From assembly GCF_001280505.1 (NCBI RefSeq), contig NZ_LBIO01000049.1:1-64000 (forward strand): 64,000 nt of DNA, in the 5' to 3' direction. This stretch comes from Mangrovimonas sp. TPBH4. Its GTDB lineage: Bacteria > Bacteroidota > Bacteroidia > Flavobacteriales > Flavobacteriaceae. Shown here piece after piece: positions 48,388 to 58,587 of this stretch; the first letter of the stretch is position 1, and every line of letters begins with the position of its first letter. The translations under genes were made by a program, and so were the position numbers. The notes below the pieces were generated by a model. It was not told the DNA's origin. It did no database searches and was given only the letters and a program-made list of their open reading frames with translations.

Positions 48388-50316
48388 ATGGCTAACGACA
48401 AAAAGAACACCAATAAAAAACCAAAATTTAACCTCTATTGGATTTACGGAATCGCAATATTGGGGATTTTAGCAGTTCAACTATTTGCGGGAGGCTTCGG
48501 AAGCGAAGCTACCGCCACCACCACACCTCAACAATTCTTGGAATTCCTTAAAGAAGGAGATGTTTCCAAAATTGAAATTATTAATAAAAGGGAGGCCAAG
48601 GTTTACCTAACCGACGAAGCACAGAACAAAGAAATTCATAAAAAAACCGTTCCTAACAGTATCTTCCCTACGGTTTCGCCTTTACCGAATTATTCGTTTG
48701 AATTTGGTGATTTACAAAACTTTGAAAAAGGTATTAATGAAACTATTAAGAACAATAACCTTAGTACTGAAGTAAAATATAAAACGGAAGAAAACCTTTG
48801 GGGTAACTTCCTTATATCTCTTTTACCATTTGTATTGATTATCGCTGTTTGGATATTCATCATGCGTCGTATGTCGTCTGGTGGTGCCGGTGGTGCTGGC
48901 GGACAGATTTTCAACATCGGGAAATCAAAAGCTAAACTTTTTGATGAAAAAACAGATGTTAAGACATCCTTTAAAGATGTAGCTGGACTGGAAGGTGCCA
49001 AAGAAGAGGTTCAGGAAATTGTAGATTTCCTTAAAAACCCCGAAAAATATACCTCATTAGGAGGAAAAATCCCGAAAGGAGCCTTATTGGTAGGACCTCC
49101 AGGTACTGGTAAAACCTTATTGGCAAAAGCTGTTGCCGGTGAAGCCAAAGTACCGTTCTTCTCTTTATCGGGATCGGATTTTGTGGAGATGTTTGTAGGG
49201 GTTGGTGCTTCTCGGGTAAGGGATTTGTTTAAGCAAGCAAAAGAAAAATCACCTTCTATCATATTTATTGATGAAATCGATGCCATTGGTAGAGCCCGTG
49301 GTAAAAGCAATTTCTCTGGATCTAACGACGAACGTGAAAACACGCTTAACCAGCTTTTGACAGAGATGGATGGTTTTGGAACCAACACCAACGTCATTGT
49401 ATTGGCCGCTACCAACAGAGCTGATGTTTTGGATAAAGCCCTTATGCGTGCTGGTCGTTTCGACCGTCAGATTTTCGTGGACCTTCCAGACGTAAGGGAA
49501 CGTAAAGAAATTTTTGAGGTACACTTGAGACCTATCAAGCAATCCGAAAAATTGGATATCGATTTCCTTGCCAAACAAACCCCAGGATTCTCTGGAGCTG
49601 ATATTGCCAACGTATGTAATGAAGCGGCATTAATTGCGGCTAGAAATGGTAAAAAAGCGGTAGATAAGCAAGACTTTTTGGATGCTGTAGACCGTATCGT
49701 TGGAGGATTGGAGAAGAAGAACAAAATCATCACTCCAGAAGAAAAACGCGCCGTGGCTTATCACGAAGCTGGTCATGCCACCATAAGCTGGATGTTGGAA
49801 CACGCTGCGCCTTTGGTAAAAGTTACTATTGTGCCTCGTGGACAATCACTTGGTGCCGCTTGGTATTTGCCAGAAGAACGCTTGATTGTGCGTCCTGAGC
49901 AAATGTTGGACGAGATGTGTGCTGCCTTGGGAGGAAGAGCTGCTGAAAAGGTAATTTTCGACAAGATTTCTACAGGAGCTTTGAGCGATCTTGAAAAAGT
50001 GACCAAACAAGCAAGAGCTATGGTTACCATTTACGGACTAAGTGATAAAGTTGGGAATTTAACTTATTACGATTCTTCAGGACAATCAGAATATGGCTTT
50101 ACAAAACCTTATAGCGAACAAACTGCAGAGTTGATTGATAAAGAGATTTCTGATATTATTGAAGAGCAATATGCTCGTGCTATCAAGATTCTTGAAGAGA
50201 ACAAAGATAAGCTAACTGAGTTGGCAGAAGTACTTCTTGACAAAGAAGTCATCTTCAAAGATAACCTTGAAAAGATCTTCGGAAAAAGACCTTTTGACAA
50301 GGTAGAAGAAGCATAG
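48388..50316 (+). CDS. ftsH: ATP-dependent zinc metalloprotease FtsH
   Basis: A 642-residue membrane AAA+ protease. Two TM helices flank a periplasmic domain (about residues 15-35 and 140-160). Walker A is VGPPGTGKTLLAKA, Walker B IIFIDEIDAIGRA, with arginine fingers in RAGRFDRQIFVDLPD. The zinc site is HEAGH. It degrades misfolded or regulated membrane proteins. Its position before cdsA and psd fits membrane homeostasis. A strong terminator follows. Confidence 0.98.
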   Translation: MANDKKNTNKKPKFNLYWIYGIAILGILAVQLFAGGFGSEATATTTPQQFLEFLKEGDVSKIEIINKREAKVYLTDEAQNKEIHKKTVPNSIFPTVSPLPNYSFEFGDLQNFEKGINETIKNNNLSTEVKYKTEENLWGNFLISLLPFVLIIAVWIFIMRRMSSGGAGGAGGQIFNIGKSKAKLFDEKTDVKTSFKDVAGLEGAKEEVQEIVDFLKNPEKYTSLGGKIPKGALLVGPPGTGKTLLAKAVAGEAKVPFFSLSGSDFVEMFVGVGASRVRDLFKQAKEKSPSIIFIDEIDAIGRARGKSNFSGSNDERENTLNQLLTEMDGFGTNTNVIVLAATNRADVLDKALMRAGRFDRQIFVDLPDVRERKEIFEVHLRPIKQSEKLDIDFLAKQTPGFSGADIANVCNEAALIAARNGKKAVDKQDFLDAVDRIVGGLEKKNKIITPEEKRAVAYHEAGHATISWMLEHAAPLVKVTIVPRGQSLGAAWYLPEERLIVRPEQMLDEMCAALGGRAAEKVIFDKISTGALSDLEKVTKQARAMVTIYGLSDKVGNLTYYDSSGQSEYGFTKPYSEQTAELIDKEISDIIEEQYARAIKILEENKDKLTELAEVLLDKEVIFKDNLEKIFGKRPFDKVEEA

Positions 50317-50341
50317 GAAAAACACCTAATGTTTTTATAAA

Positions 50342-50378
50342 AAACTTAAATTAACCATGTGTTAGTTTAAGTTTTTTT
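50342..50378 (+). terminator. Intrinsic terminator of ftsH
   Basis: A 14-base stem (50342-50355 with 50361-50374, one mismatch) with a catgt loop and a T run. The last T of the run is part of the next promoter element. Confidence 0.8.
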
Positions 50379-50385
50379 ATATTTG
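50378..50385 (+). promoter_or_regulatory. Promoter -7 element of the LUD-cdsA-psd cluster
   Basis: TATATTTG (TAnnTTTG) directly abuts the ftsH terminator and lies 43 bases before the LUD gene. Confidence 0.5.
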
Positions 50386-50428
50386 AATTAATACAATACG
50401 AATAACCCGGGTTAATAGCAATTCATAC

Positions 50429-51040
50429 ATGAGTCTATTTCGTAAAATCTTCGGACTTAAGTCTGATAATGAAGAGGATAACATAAAAAACGAAGAGAGA
50501 GGCAAGTACATGCCGGAGATCAAGCTACCTGTAGATGAAAGATTCACTATCAATTTCAAGGCTAATGGTGGTAAATTTCTGTATTGCGAAAACCTCGATG
50601 AAATTAGGGAAAGCCTCAGATTGATTTTAAGCGAAAATGATTGGCAAAACGAATCCGTATTGCTGTTGGATGATCGCTTAAAGGAGCTTTTCAAGGGAAT
50701 GGAATACAAGTCTACCAAAAACCTTTCAGAAGCCACCTACTTTTTATCTACTTGTGAATATCTGATTTCCGACGATGGTTCTTTATTGATTTCTTCTAAT
50801 CAAATTGCCGAAAAAAAGCTAAAAGAACTACCTCCAAATTTTATAATTTATGCCACTACTAGTCAATTTGTAGAAAATATTGGAGAGGGACTTAGAGGCA
50901 TAAAAGGTAAAAACAAGGAAAAGATTCCTACCAACATTACTACCATTAAGCACTTTAAGGCGCCTGCAGAAGATAAAGATTTCCTTTCCTACGGAAGTAG
51001 TTCAAAAAACTTATATTTGCTACTACTTGAGGATTTGTAG
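50429..51040 (+). CDS. LUD-domain (LutC-like) protein
   Basis: A 203-residue protein with a basic N-terminus (MSLFRKIFGLK), an acidic linker and a LUD-like fold seen in ATYFLSTCEYLISDDGSLLI, FIIYATTSQFV and LYLLLLEDL. LutC proteins act in lactate use, but here no lutA or lutB is present. In this position (between ftsH and cdsA) it is conserved in related bacteria as far as I recall. Function unknown. Confidence 0.75.
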   Translation: MSLFRKIFGLKSDNEEDNIKNEERGKYMPEIKLPVDERFTINFKANGGKFLYCENLDEIRESLRLILSENDWQNESVLLLDDRLKELFKGMEYKSTKNLSEATYFLSTCEYLISDDGSLLISSNQIAEKKLKELPPNFIIYATTSQFVENIGEGLRGIKGKNKEKIPTNITTIKHFKAPAEDKDFLSYGSSSKNLYLLLLEDL

Positions 51041-51084
51041 GCACACGTCTTAATTCTTTCTTCTAAGCATTTTAAAAACAATTC

Positions 51085-51903
51085 ATGAAAGAACTTGTTA
51101 CCAGGACCTTATCGGGTATTTTATATATCAGCTTACTCATGCTATCTCTTTGCTGGAAATCGGCTTTGGCGGTCTTATTTTACCTATTTGGTCTAGTGTG
51201 TTTGGCGGAGTTTAAAAAGTTGATTGGACTGGAGAAGTTTCTCCCCTACATCATCTTTACAATTCTTTATTTTGTGTTTGGCTATTGGGTTTCCATTGTG
51301 AACTCAAAATCGGGATTCAACGATTCCATCCAAATATTGCATGTCATTACCATCTTTGTACAATTGTTCCTTATCAAGGATTTATTTTCTGAAAAGACCA
51401 TTCCTCTTTTCAGTTCAAAAAGATATATCATCACGACGTTTTACTTATCCAGTGGTTTTGTCTTTTTGTTTTTAATTGCCAACTACAATCACAATTTCAC
51501 GCCACTGTTACTTTTGGGAACCTTTATAATTTTGTGGACCAATGATACCTTTGCCTATTTGGTTGGAAAGAATTTCGGAAAGCAAAAACTCTTCGCTAAA
51601 GTGTCTCCAAAGAAAACTGTTGAAGGATTTTTGGGAGGATTGTTTTTTTCCTGTGTAGCTAGCTATTTTATTGCTAAATTTACAGATACTTTAGATTTTA
51701 ACCATTGGCTCGTGCTAGCAATTATAGCAAGTGTTTTTGGCACTTTGGGAGATTTGATAGAGTCTAAGTTTAAAAGACAAGCTAACGTCAAGGATAGCGG
51801 CGTAATAATGCCTGGCCATGGTGGGTTATTGGACCGTCTGGACAGTATTATATTTGCGGCACCTTTTATCTATTTATATTTAAGATTTACCTATGTTTCA
51901 TAA
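51085..51903 (+). CDS. cdsA: Phosphatidate cytidylyltransferase
   Basis: A 272-residue polytopic membrane enzyme that makes CDP-diacylglycerol from phosphatidate and CTP. The signature reads KRQANVKDSGVIMPGHGGLL with DRLDS following. About eight TM helices. Its 3' end overlaps psd by 11 bases, linking the two steps of phospholipid synthesis. Confidence 0.97.
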   Translation: MKELVTRTLSGILYISLLMLSLCWKSALAVLFYLFGLVCLAEFKKLIGLEKFLPYIIFTILYFVFGYWVSIVNSKSGFNDSIQILHVITIFVQLFLIKDLFSEKTIPLFSSKRYIITTFYLSSGFVFLFLIANYNHNFTPLLLLGTFIILWTNDTFAYLVGKNFGKQKLFAKVSPKKTVEGFLGGLFFSCVASYFIAKFTDTLDFNHWLVLAIIASVFGTLGDLIESKFKRQANVKDSGVIMPGHGGLLDRLDSIIFAAPFIYLYLRFTYVS

Positions 51904-52543
51904 AGAAGGACATAAAATTATTTTCATTACACTGGTTATTGTTGTTGCTCTATTAATGACCATTGATTACACGGTTCAATTACCTTGGCTACGTACAGTT
52001 TTAATGCTGGCTGCTTTGGCTTTCCTAATCTTGATTTTACAGTTCTTTAGAAACCCCAAAAGAAATACGGTAGCAAACGAACACCATGCCCTTTCCCCCG
52101 TGGATGGTAAAGTGGTGGTTATTGAAGAAGTTTTTGAAAAAGAATTTTTTAATGAAAAGCGTATACAAGTATCCGTTTTCATGTCTCCTATAAATGTTCA
52201 TGTTACTCGTTACCCAGTTGGAGGTAATGTGGTATACAGCAAATACCATCCTGGAAAATATTTGGTGGCATGGCACCCAAAAGCAAGTGAAGAGAACGAA
52301 CGGACCACAGTGGTGGTAGACAATCCAAAATTTGGAAACGTGCTTTACCGTCAAATTGCCGGTGCTTTGGCCAAACGTATCGTTAACTATGCCAAGGAAA
52401 ATGATAAAGCCATACAGGGTGCAGATTCTGGCTTTATAAAATTCGGGTCAAGAGTGGATGTATTTTTACCTTTGGATGCCGATATTAAAGTAAGTTTGAA
52501 TGACGTTGTGAAAGGAGGCGAAAGTATTTTAGCCGAGATATAA
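51893..52543 (+). CDS. psd: Phosphatidylserine decarboxylase (proenzyme)
   Basis: A 216-residue PSD-B-type enzyme making phosphatidylethanolamine. Two N-terminal TM segments are followed by the catalytic part. The self-cleavage site is GS in KFGSRVDVFLP, whose serine becomes the pyruvoyl group. ALSPVDGKVV and SPINVHVTRYPVGG are conserved. It overlaps cdsA by 11 bases and shares one base with the next gene (ATATAATG junction). The upstream pssA gene is not in the window. Confidence 0.96.
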   Translation: MFHKEGHKIIFITLVIVVALLMTIDYTVQLPWLRTVLMLAALAFLILILQFFRNPKRNTVANEHHALSPVDGKVVVIEEVFEKEFFNEKRIQVSVFMSPINVHVTRYPVGGNVVYSKYHPGKYLVAWHPKASEENERTTVVVDNPKFGNVLYRQIAGALAKRIVNYAKENDKAIQGADSGFIKFGSRVDVFLPLDADIKVSLNDVVKGGESILAEI

Positions 52544-52818
52544 TGACACCTGAAGAAGCATTGGATATTGAATTTAAGGAAGCCGTAAAAATGGTTAACA
52601 GTTATACGGAACCCTTTCCTGCAGACCTATTGTTACGTCTTTACGCTTACTATAAAAGGGCTACCGATGATTATGGTCGTCCAAGTAGCCGAAAGGCCAT
52701 TATCAACGCTTTTAAGACCAATGCTCTTTTTCAGGTACAGGCTCAAAATGTCACCAAAGAAGAAGCCAAACGCACCTATATTGAATTGGTTAAAAACTAC
52801 TTTCTGTATCGTAAATAA
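52543..52818 (+). CDS. Acyl-CoA-binding protein
   Basis: A 91-residue ACBP-family protein: FKEAVKMVNSYTEPFPADLL, RLYAYYKRATDDYG, then a basic stretch (GRPSSRKAIINAFKT) and EEAKRTYIELVKNY. ACBPs hold long-chain acyl-CoA. It is the last gene of the cdsA-psd unit and overlaps psd by one base, so it probably supplies or buffers acyl-CoA for lipid synthesis. It lacks the usual K-W-D-A-W core, so it is a divergent member. Confidence 0.85.
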   Translation: MTPEEALDIEFKEAVKMVNSYTEPFPADLLLRLYAYYKRATDDYGRPSSRKAIINAFKTNALFQVQAQNVTKEEAKRTYIELVKNYFLYRK

Positions 52819-52863
52819 GGAACTTATCTTCGTTCCCGTCCTTTTCTCAATTAAGAAAGAAAC

Positions 52864-53778
52864 CTAATCCCGAATCAATGGCATCGTAGAACAGCGTAAC
52901 AAGCCTTCCTGCTTTGCTATTTCTGCATAAGGCACTTCCTCTACCGTAAAGCCTTGTTCTCTCAACCAAGTGTTTAATCTGGTAAATTTTTTTTCTGAAA
53001 TCACGACCTTTTCAGAAATGGAAAACACATTACTATACATATTGTACATTTCATCTTTCGTAATTTCAAAAATATTCTCCTTTCCGAAGAAATCCACGAG
53101 CCAATTATATTCACTCTCCACCAAAAACCCATTTTTATGGATAATGGCCTTATCCTTTCCTATGGGTTGGAAACAACAATCCAAATGCAAAGCATTTTCC
53201 TTGGCATTGGTATTGGATTTACGAAGTTCAAAGGCCTTTACTGTTTTCTCCGGAAACAACTCCTGAAGTGCAATTACGGCGTCCATATTGGTTCTAGCCG
53301 TAATGTAATTGGAATAATCTGATCCAGAATAAGTACCAACAAAGATAAACTCTCCGTAAGGCATTACATCTCCTCCCTCCACATGACAATCTTCCGGCAG
53401 CGTAATGACATTTTCCGAAGGTATTTGGTCTATTACATGTTGGATGGCTTCTACCTCTCGCTCGCGGTCTGGAAGAATATTGGCTTTAATTAGTTTATCG
53501 TCTATAACAAAGGCAATGTCCCGGGCAAAAATTTGATTGTAATCCTTTATGGTTTTTGGGCGAAACACTTTTACATCATACTTTTCAAATACCTTGGCCA
53601 CGGCGTCCATTTCCTTAATCATATCACCTTCCTTTGGATAAGTGCCCGCTTTGATGTGTTCTATTGATTTAGGATCATAAGCTTCGTCTATAGAAGGGAT
53701 TGGACCAATACTTTCAGCTGTTCCTAAAACAACGGCTCTTAGACGTGACGTCTCATCATTGACATGTAATTGTAACAT
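52864..53778 (-). CDS. Arginine deiminase/dimethylargininase-family hydrolase
   Basis: A 304-residue guanidino-modifying enzyme. IFARDIAFVIDDKLIKANI, the catalytic E-G-G-D in HVEGGDVMPYG, the histidine in ENALHLDCCFQPIG and the C-terminal catalytic cysteine in LLRCSTMPLIRD are present. The substrate may be arginine, methylarginine or a related compound. It is a second member of this fold in the window, after ctlX at 44.4 kb. It lies downstream of gltA but behind that gene's terminator. Confidence 0.9.
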   Translation of the reverse strand: MLQLHVNDETSRLRAVVLGTAESIGPIPSIDEAYDPKSIEHIKAGTYPKEGDMIKEMDAVAKVFEKYDVKVFRPKTIKDYNQIFARDIAFVIDDKLIKANILPDREREVEAIQHVIDQIPSENVITLPEDCHVEGGDVMPYGEFIFVGTYSGSDYSNYITARTNMDAVIALQELFPEKTVKAFELRKSNTNAKENALHLDCCFQPIGKDKAIIHKNGFLVESEYNWLVDFFGKENIFEITKDEMYNMYSNVFSISEKVVISEKKFTRLNTWLREQGFTVEEVPYAEIAKQEGLLRCSTMPLIRD

Positions 53779-53801
53779 AAAGTGTCTCTATTATAAAAAA
53801 A

Positions 53802-53843
53802 AAAACTGCCCAAAAGAGCTTATGCAATTTTAAGGCAGTTTTT
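53802..53843 (-). terminator. Terminator of gltA
   Basis: The arms aaaactgcc and ggcagtttt are separated by 23 bases, with a long T run on the minus strand, just after the gltA stop. Confidence 0.65.
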
Positions 53844-53860
53844 TCTATTTATAAAATCTT

Positions 53861-55147
53861 TTATCTGTCTTTTATATCTTTAAAAGATCTAAGCGTTTCC
53901 CCTACATAAACTTGACGAGGACGGCCAATTGGCTCTTTACGCAATCTCATTTCTCTCCATTGGGCAATCCATCCTGGCAGTCTACCCAAAGCAAACATAA
54001 CCGTAAACATATCTGTTGGGATTCCCATAGCTCTATAAATGATTCCTGAGTAGAAATCTACGTTTGGATACAATTTTCTATCAACAAAATAGTTGTCTTC
54101 CAAAGCTTCCTTTTCCAATCCTTTGGCGATATCCAAGATAGGGTCTTCAATTCCTAAATCACCTAAAACTTCATCTGCAGCCTTTTTGATGATCTTGGCT
54201 CTAGGATCAAAGTTTTTATACACACGGTGTCCGAATCCCATCAAACGGAATGGATCTTCCTTGTCTTTGGCTTTGCCCATATATTTTTTAGTATCTCCAC
54301 CGTCGGCCTTGATAGCTTCCAACATTTCCAAAACAGCCTGGTTAGCTCCTCCATGTAGAGGTCCCCAAAGCGCAGAAATACCAGCTGAAAGCGATGCAAA
54401 TAAACCAGCATGAGATGATCCTACAATTCTTACTGTAGAAGTCGAGCAGTTTTGCTCATGATCGGCATGAAGGATCAACAACTTATCCAAAGCATTGATC
54501 AAAATTGGATTTTGAACGTACTCTTCATTAGGCTGCTTGAACAACATTTTTAAAATGTTCTCCACATATCCTAAATTCTTATCTCCATAATCCAATGGCA
54601 ACCCTAATTTCTTGTGCATGGTCCATGCCACCAATACTGGAAACTTAGCCAAAATTCGAACAATGGCATTGTACATTTCTTCCTCTGAATCTACATTTAC
54701 CGAAGAAGGGTTAAATGCCGTTAGTGCACTCGTTAAAGATGATAACACTCCCATTGGGTGTGCAGACCTTGGAAAGGCGTCCACAATCTTTTTAATATCA
54801 TCGTCTACTACTGAATGCTTTTTTATGTCTGAATGGAATTTGTCCAATTGCTCTTGCGTTGGCAATTCTCCAAAAATCAACAAATAAGCTACTTCCAAAA
54901 AGTCGGCCTTTTCGGCTAATTCTTCTATAGAATAACCTCTGTACCTCAGAATTCCTTTCTCTCCATCCAAAAATGTAATAGCACTTTCACAAGACCCTGT
55001 GTTTTTGTACCCCGGATCAATGGTAATCACTCCATTGGTAGCACTCCGTAAAGTTTTGATATCAATTGCAACTTCATCTTCTGACCCTGTAATTAAAGGA
55101 AATTCGTGTTTTTGACCGTTAATTTCTAATATAGCTTTATCTGACAT
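53861..55147 (-). CDS. gltA: Citrate synthase
   Basis: A 428-residue type II (hexameric-type) citrate synthase. The catalytic histidines are in LHADHEQNCSTSTVR and GFGHRVYKNFDPRA, and the third catalytic residue (aspartate) is in VDFYSGIIYRAMGIP. The N-terminal beta-rich extension (LEINGQKHEFPLITGSE) is typical of the Gram-negative type. A TAAATTTG -7 element lies on the minus strand at 55194-55201. Confidence 0.97.
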   Translation of the reverse strand: MSDKAILEINGQKHEFPLITGSEDEVAIDIKTLRSATNGVITIDPGYKNTGSCESAITFLDGEKGILRYRGYSIEELAEKADFLEVAYLLIFGELPTQEQLDKFHSDIKKHSVVDDDIKKIVDAFPRSAHPMGVLSSLTSALTAFNPSSVNVDSEEEMYNAIVRILAKFPVLVAWTMHKKLGLPLDYGDKNLGYVENILKMLFKQPNEEYVQNPILINALDKLLILHADHEQNCSTSTVRIVGSSHAGLFASLSAGISALWGPLHGGANQAVLEMLEAIKADGGDTKKYMGKAKDKEDPFRLMGFGHRVYKNFDPRAKIIKKAADEVLGDLGIEDPILDIAKGLEKEALEDNYFVDRKLYPNVDFYSGIIYRAMGIPTDMFTVMFALGRLPGWIAQWREMRLRKEPIGRPRQVYVGETLRSFKDIKDR

Positions 55148-55193
55148 ATTTCAATAAAAAGTTTTTTAAATTGTTGTCTTGAAACGACAGCTC

Positions 55194-55201
55194 CAAATTT
55201 A
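55194..55201 (-). promoter_or_regulatory. Promoter -7 element of gltA
   Basis: The minus strand reads TAAATTTG, 47 bases before the gltA start. No -33 TTG was found at a usual distance. Confidence 0.4.
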
Positions 55202-55329
55202 TGAAATATCTCACGATTATTAAAGCTTCTCAACAAAGGATTTGACTATTGAAATATTCATAAAATTGATACTTAAAACAGGGTGAGAATTGACGATTTC
55301 ATAAGTATCTTATTTTCAACAGATAGTCT

Positions 55330-56895
55330 TTATTCTTGGTAATTTTTCACATTCACTTCCAACTGATATAATTTGTGGTAATATTCCACAACGGAAGATT
55401 TCCATGTAAATTTTTGGCTTTTAGCATTTAAGCAAATATCATCCCATTTGGGTTTATCATCAAAAAATACATCCAAAGCCTCTTGGAACACTTTTATAAA
55501 ATTTTGTGTTTTTTCATCAATAGTAGCACCATCAAAAGCAAAGCCCGTTTTGAAATGCACAACCGTATCTTTCAAGCCTCCGGTATGATGAACCAAGCAG
55601 GGTTGCGCATTGCGCATTGCCAACATTTGACTAATGCCACAAGGCTCAAAAAGGCTTGGCATTAGATAAAGATTAGATTCTGTATAGATGGAGTCTATCA
55701 CCTCTTCGGACTGCCCATTAAAAAAGATAAAGTTTTCATGCTCGTAACTAAGTTTATGAAGCAGTTCTTCATATTCAGGAGCACCGGTTCCCAAAACAGC
55801 GTAAATACCATTTACAGCTTTTAATTTCTCCAGTATAGACACCAATAATTCTGGAGAGTTTTTATAAAAGTAGAATTTCTGTTCGGTTAGTCTTGCTACG
55901 CTAGCACAAACAAATTTGGCAGGATCCTTAATCAATTTTACAATTTTCTCTCCTGTATGAATGAGAAAATTGGCCTTATACTCCTTTTCTGGTTCTTGGA
56001 GCCACTCAAAAATTGCCTGAATGGCATTTACATAAAAGGCTCCATGTGGCACCAGATTAATATTCTTGTAATTGCAGCCATTCAAAATACCAAACAAGCG
56101 CTTTTCATCATTTGCTTCCTTTAGAATCCCTTCTAGACCTTCTCCTCCAATAAAATTTGGAAAGTCGCTTGGCTTCATAATATCTTCTTTATAGGAAGGC
56201 GATACAGTATGCACCGCATTGGCAAACTTGATTCCCAAAGCCATAAGATTGATGCAATCATGATATCTGGGATCTTTCAAACGATCATAGTCAAACTCAA
56301 CTTCTGGATAAAAAGCCTTTAGAGAGGACCTACTTCCTTCAAAAGGCCTAATCCCCTGTATTGCCAGGTTATGTATTGAATACACAAATCTAGTGTTATT
56401 CAAAAATCCATAAGCAGGGTGATACGCCCTAAGAAATAGCAACAAACTAGAATGCCAATCATGTAGATGCACCACCTCCAAATGCCCAAACACATCTTGC
56501 TTTATAGCTTGCGCGACCGCAATACAAAACAAGGAAAACATGCATGCATCCGTATAGAAAGGTTGTTCTGGGTCATTAAAGTAAATGTGGGCAATATTTC
56601 CAGACACAATTTCTGGATGATGAATTACGTAATGGCTTATATTTTTGAATTCCTTTTTTGGAGGAACTTTATAGACTTCAGCTATTTCTATTTGGCCACG
56701 ATAGGAAAAATGTACTTCAGAAATCTTTTCTCCATTTACATGAAGCCTGCTATATGCTGGCGTGATTACATGCGCTCTATCTCCAAATGCTGCAATTTGT
56801 CTTGGCACATCCCTTACTACATCACCCATCCCTCCTGCTTTACAGTTTTTGATCGCATCATTTTCGGCTGAAACAAAAAGAAAGTTTGACTGCAT
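55330..56895 (-). CDS. glgA: Glycogen (starch) synthase
   Basis: A 521-residue GT5 glycosyltransferase that extends alpha-1,4-glucan from ADP- or UDP-glucose. The N-terminal substrate loop reads KAGGMGDV where the classic form is KTGGLADV. VHLHDWHSSLL, YSIHNLAIQG, and the C-terminal EPCGISQMLAM with GGLKDTV are present. No glgB, glgC or glgP is adjacent. Confidence 0.9.
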   Translation of the reverse strand: MQSNFLFVSAENDAIKNCKAGGMGDVVRDVPRQIAAFGDRAHVITPAYSRLHVNGEKISEVHFSYRGQIEIAEVYKVPPKKEFKNISHYVIHHPEIVSGNIAHIYFNDPEQPFYTDACMFSLFCIAVAQAIKQDVFGHLEVVHLHDWHSSLLLFLRAYHPAYGFLNNTRFVYSIHNLAIQGIRPFEGSRSSLKAFYPEVEFDYDRLKDPRYHDCINLMALGIKFANAVHTVSPSYKEDIMKPSDFPNFIGGEGLEGILKEANDEKRLFGILNGCNYKNINLVPHGAFYVNAIQAIFEWLQEPEKEYKANFLIHTGEKIVKLIKDPAKFVCASVARLTEQKFYFYKNSPELLVSILEKLKAVNGIYAVLGTGAPEYEELLHKLSYEHENFIFFNGQSEEVIDSIYTESNLYLMPSLFEPCGISQMLAMRNAQPCLVHHTGGLKDTVVHFKTGFAFDGATIDEKTQNFIKVFQEALDVFFDDKPKWDDICLNAKSQKFTWKSSVVEYYHKLYQLEVNVKNYQE

Positions 56896-57073
56896 GTAAA
56901 GAGGTTTAGGGTTGAACTACAGATTTTCTATATTTTATTTTGAAGTGCCAATGCGGAATAGCACGGACTTGGATTTAAGCATTAAATTCCATCATAAATT
57001 ACTTAAAATAAATTGAGTAATAAAATATTTACATATTATTTCAATATTAAAATTGAAAAAACTGTTCAGTAAC

Positions 57074-57107
57074 AAAAGAGCCTTCTGCTAAGGCAGAAGG
57101 CTCTTTT
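57074..57107 (-). terminator. Intrinsic terminator of eno
   Basis: The perfect stem agagccttctgc/gcagaaggctct with a four-base loop is flanked by A and T runs, 24 bases after the eno stop. Confidence 0.92.
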
Positions 57108-57130
57108 AAAAATATCACTTAAAATTATGG

Positions 57131-58459
<1,329 letters not shown>

Positions 58460-58465
58460 CTATAA

Positions 58466-58473
58466 CAAATTTA
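58466..58473 (-). promoter_or_regulatory. Promoter -7 element of eno
   Basis: The minus strand reads TAAATTTG, 46 bases before the eno start. The -33 region is not clear. Confidence 0.4.
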
Positions 58474-58543
58474 CAAAATAGTTACCCAAATATCGGTTAC
58501 CAAATCATTATTATACATTAATCTTACTACATTGTTTTCGAAT

Positions 58544-58580
58544 AAAAAAAACCTCAAAAAAAAGTGATTTTCTTTGAGGT
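58544..58580 (-). terminator. Terminator of carA
   Basis: The arms acctcaaa and tttgaggt (58551-58558 and 58573-58580) are followed on the minus strand by eight T. Confidence 0.75.
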
Positions 58581-58587
58581 TTTTCTA

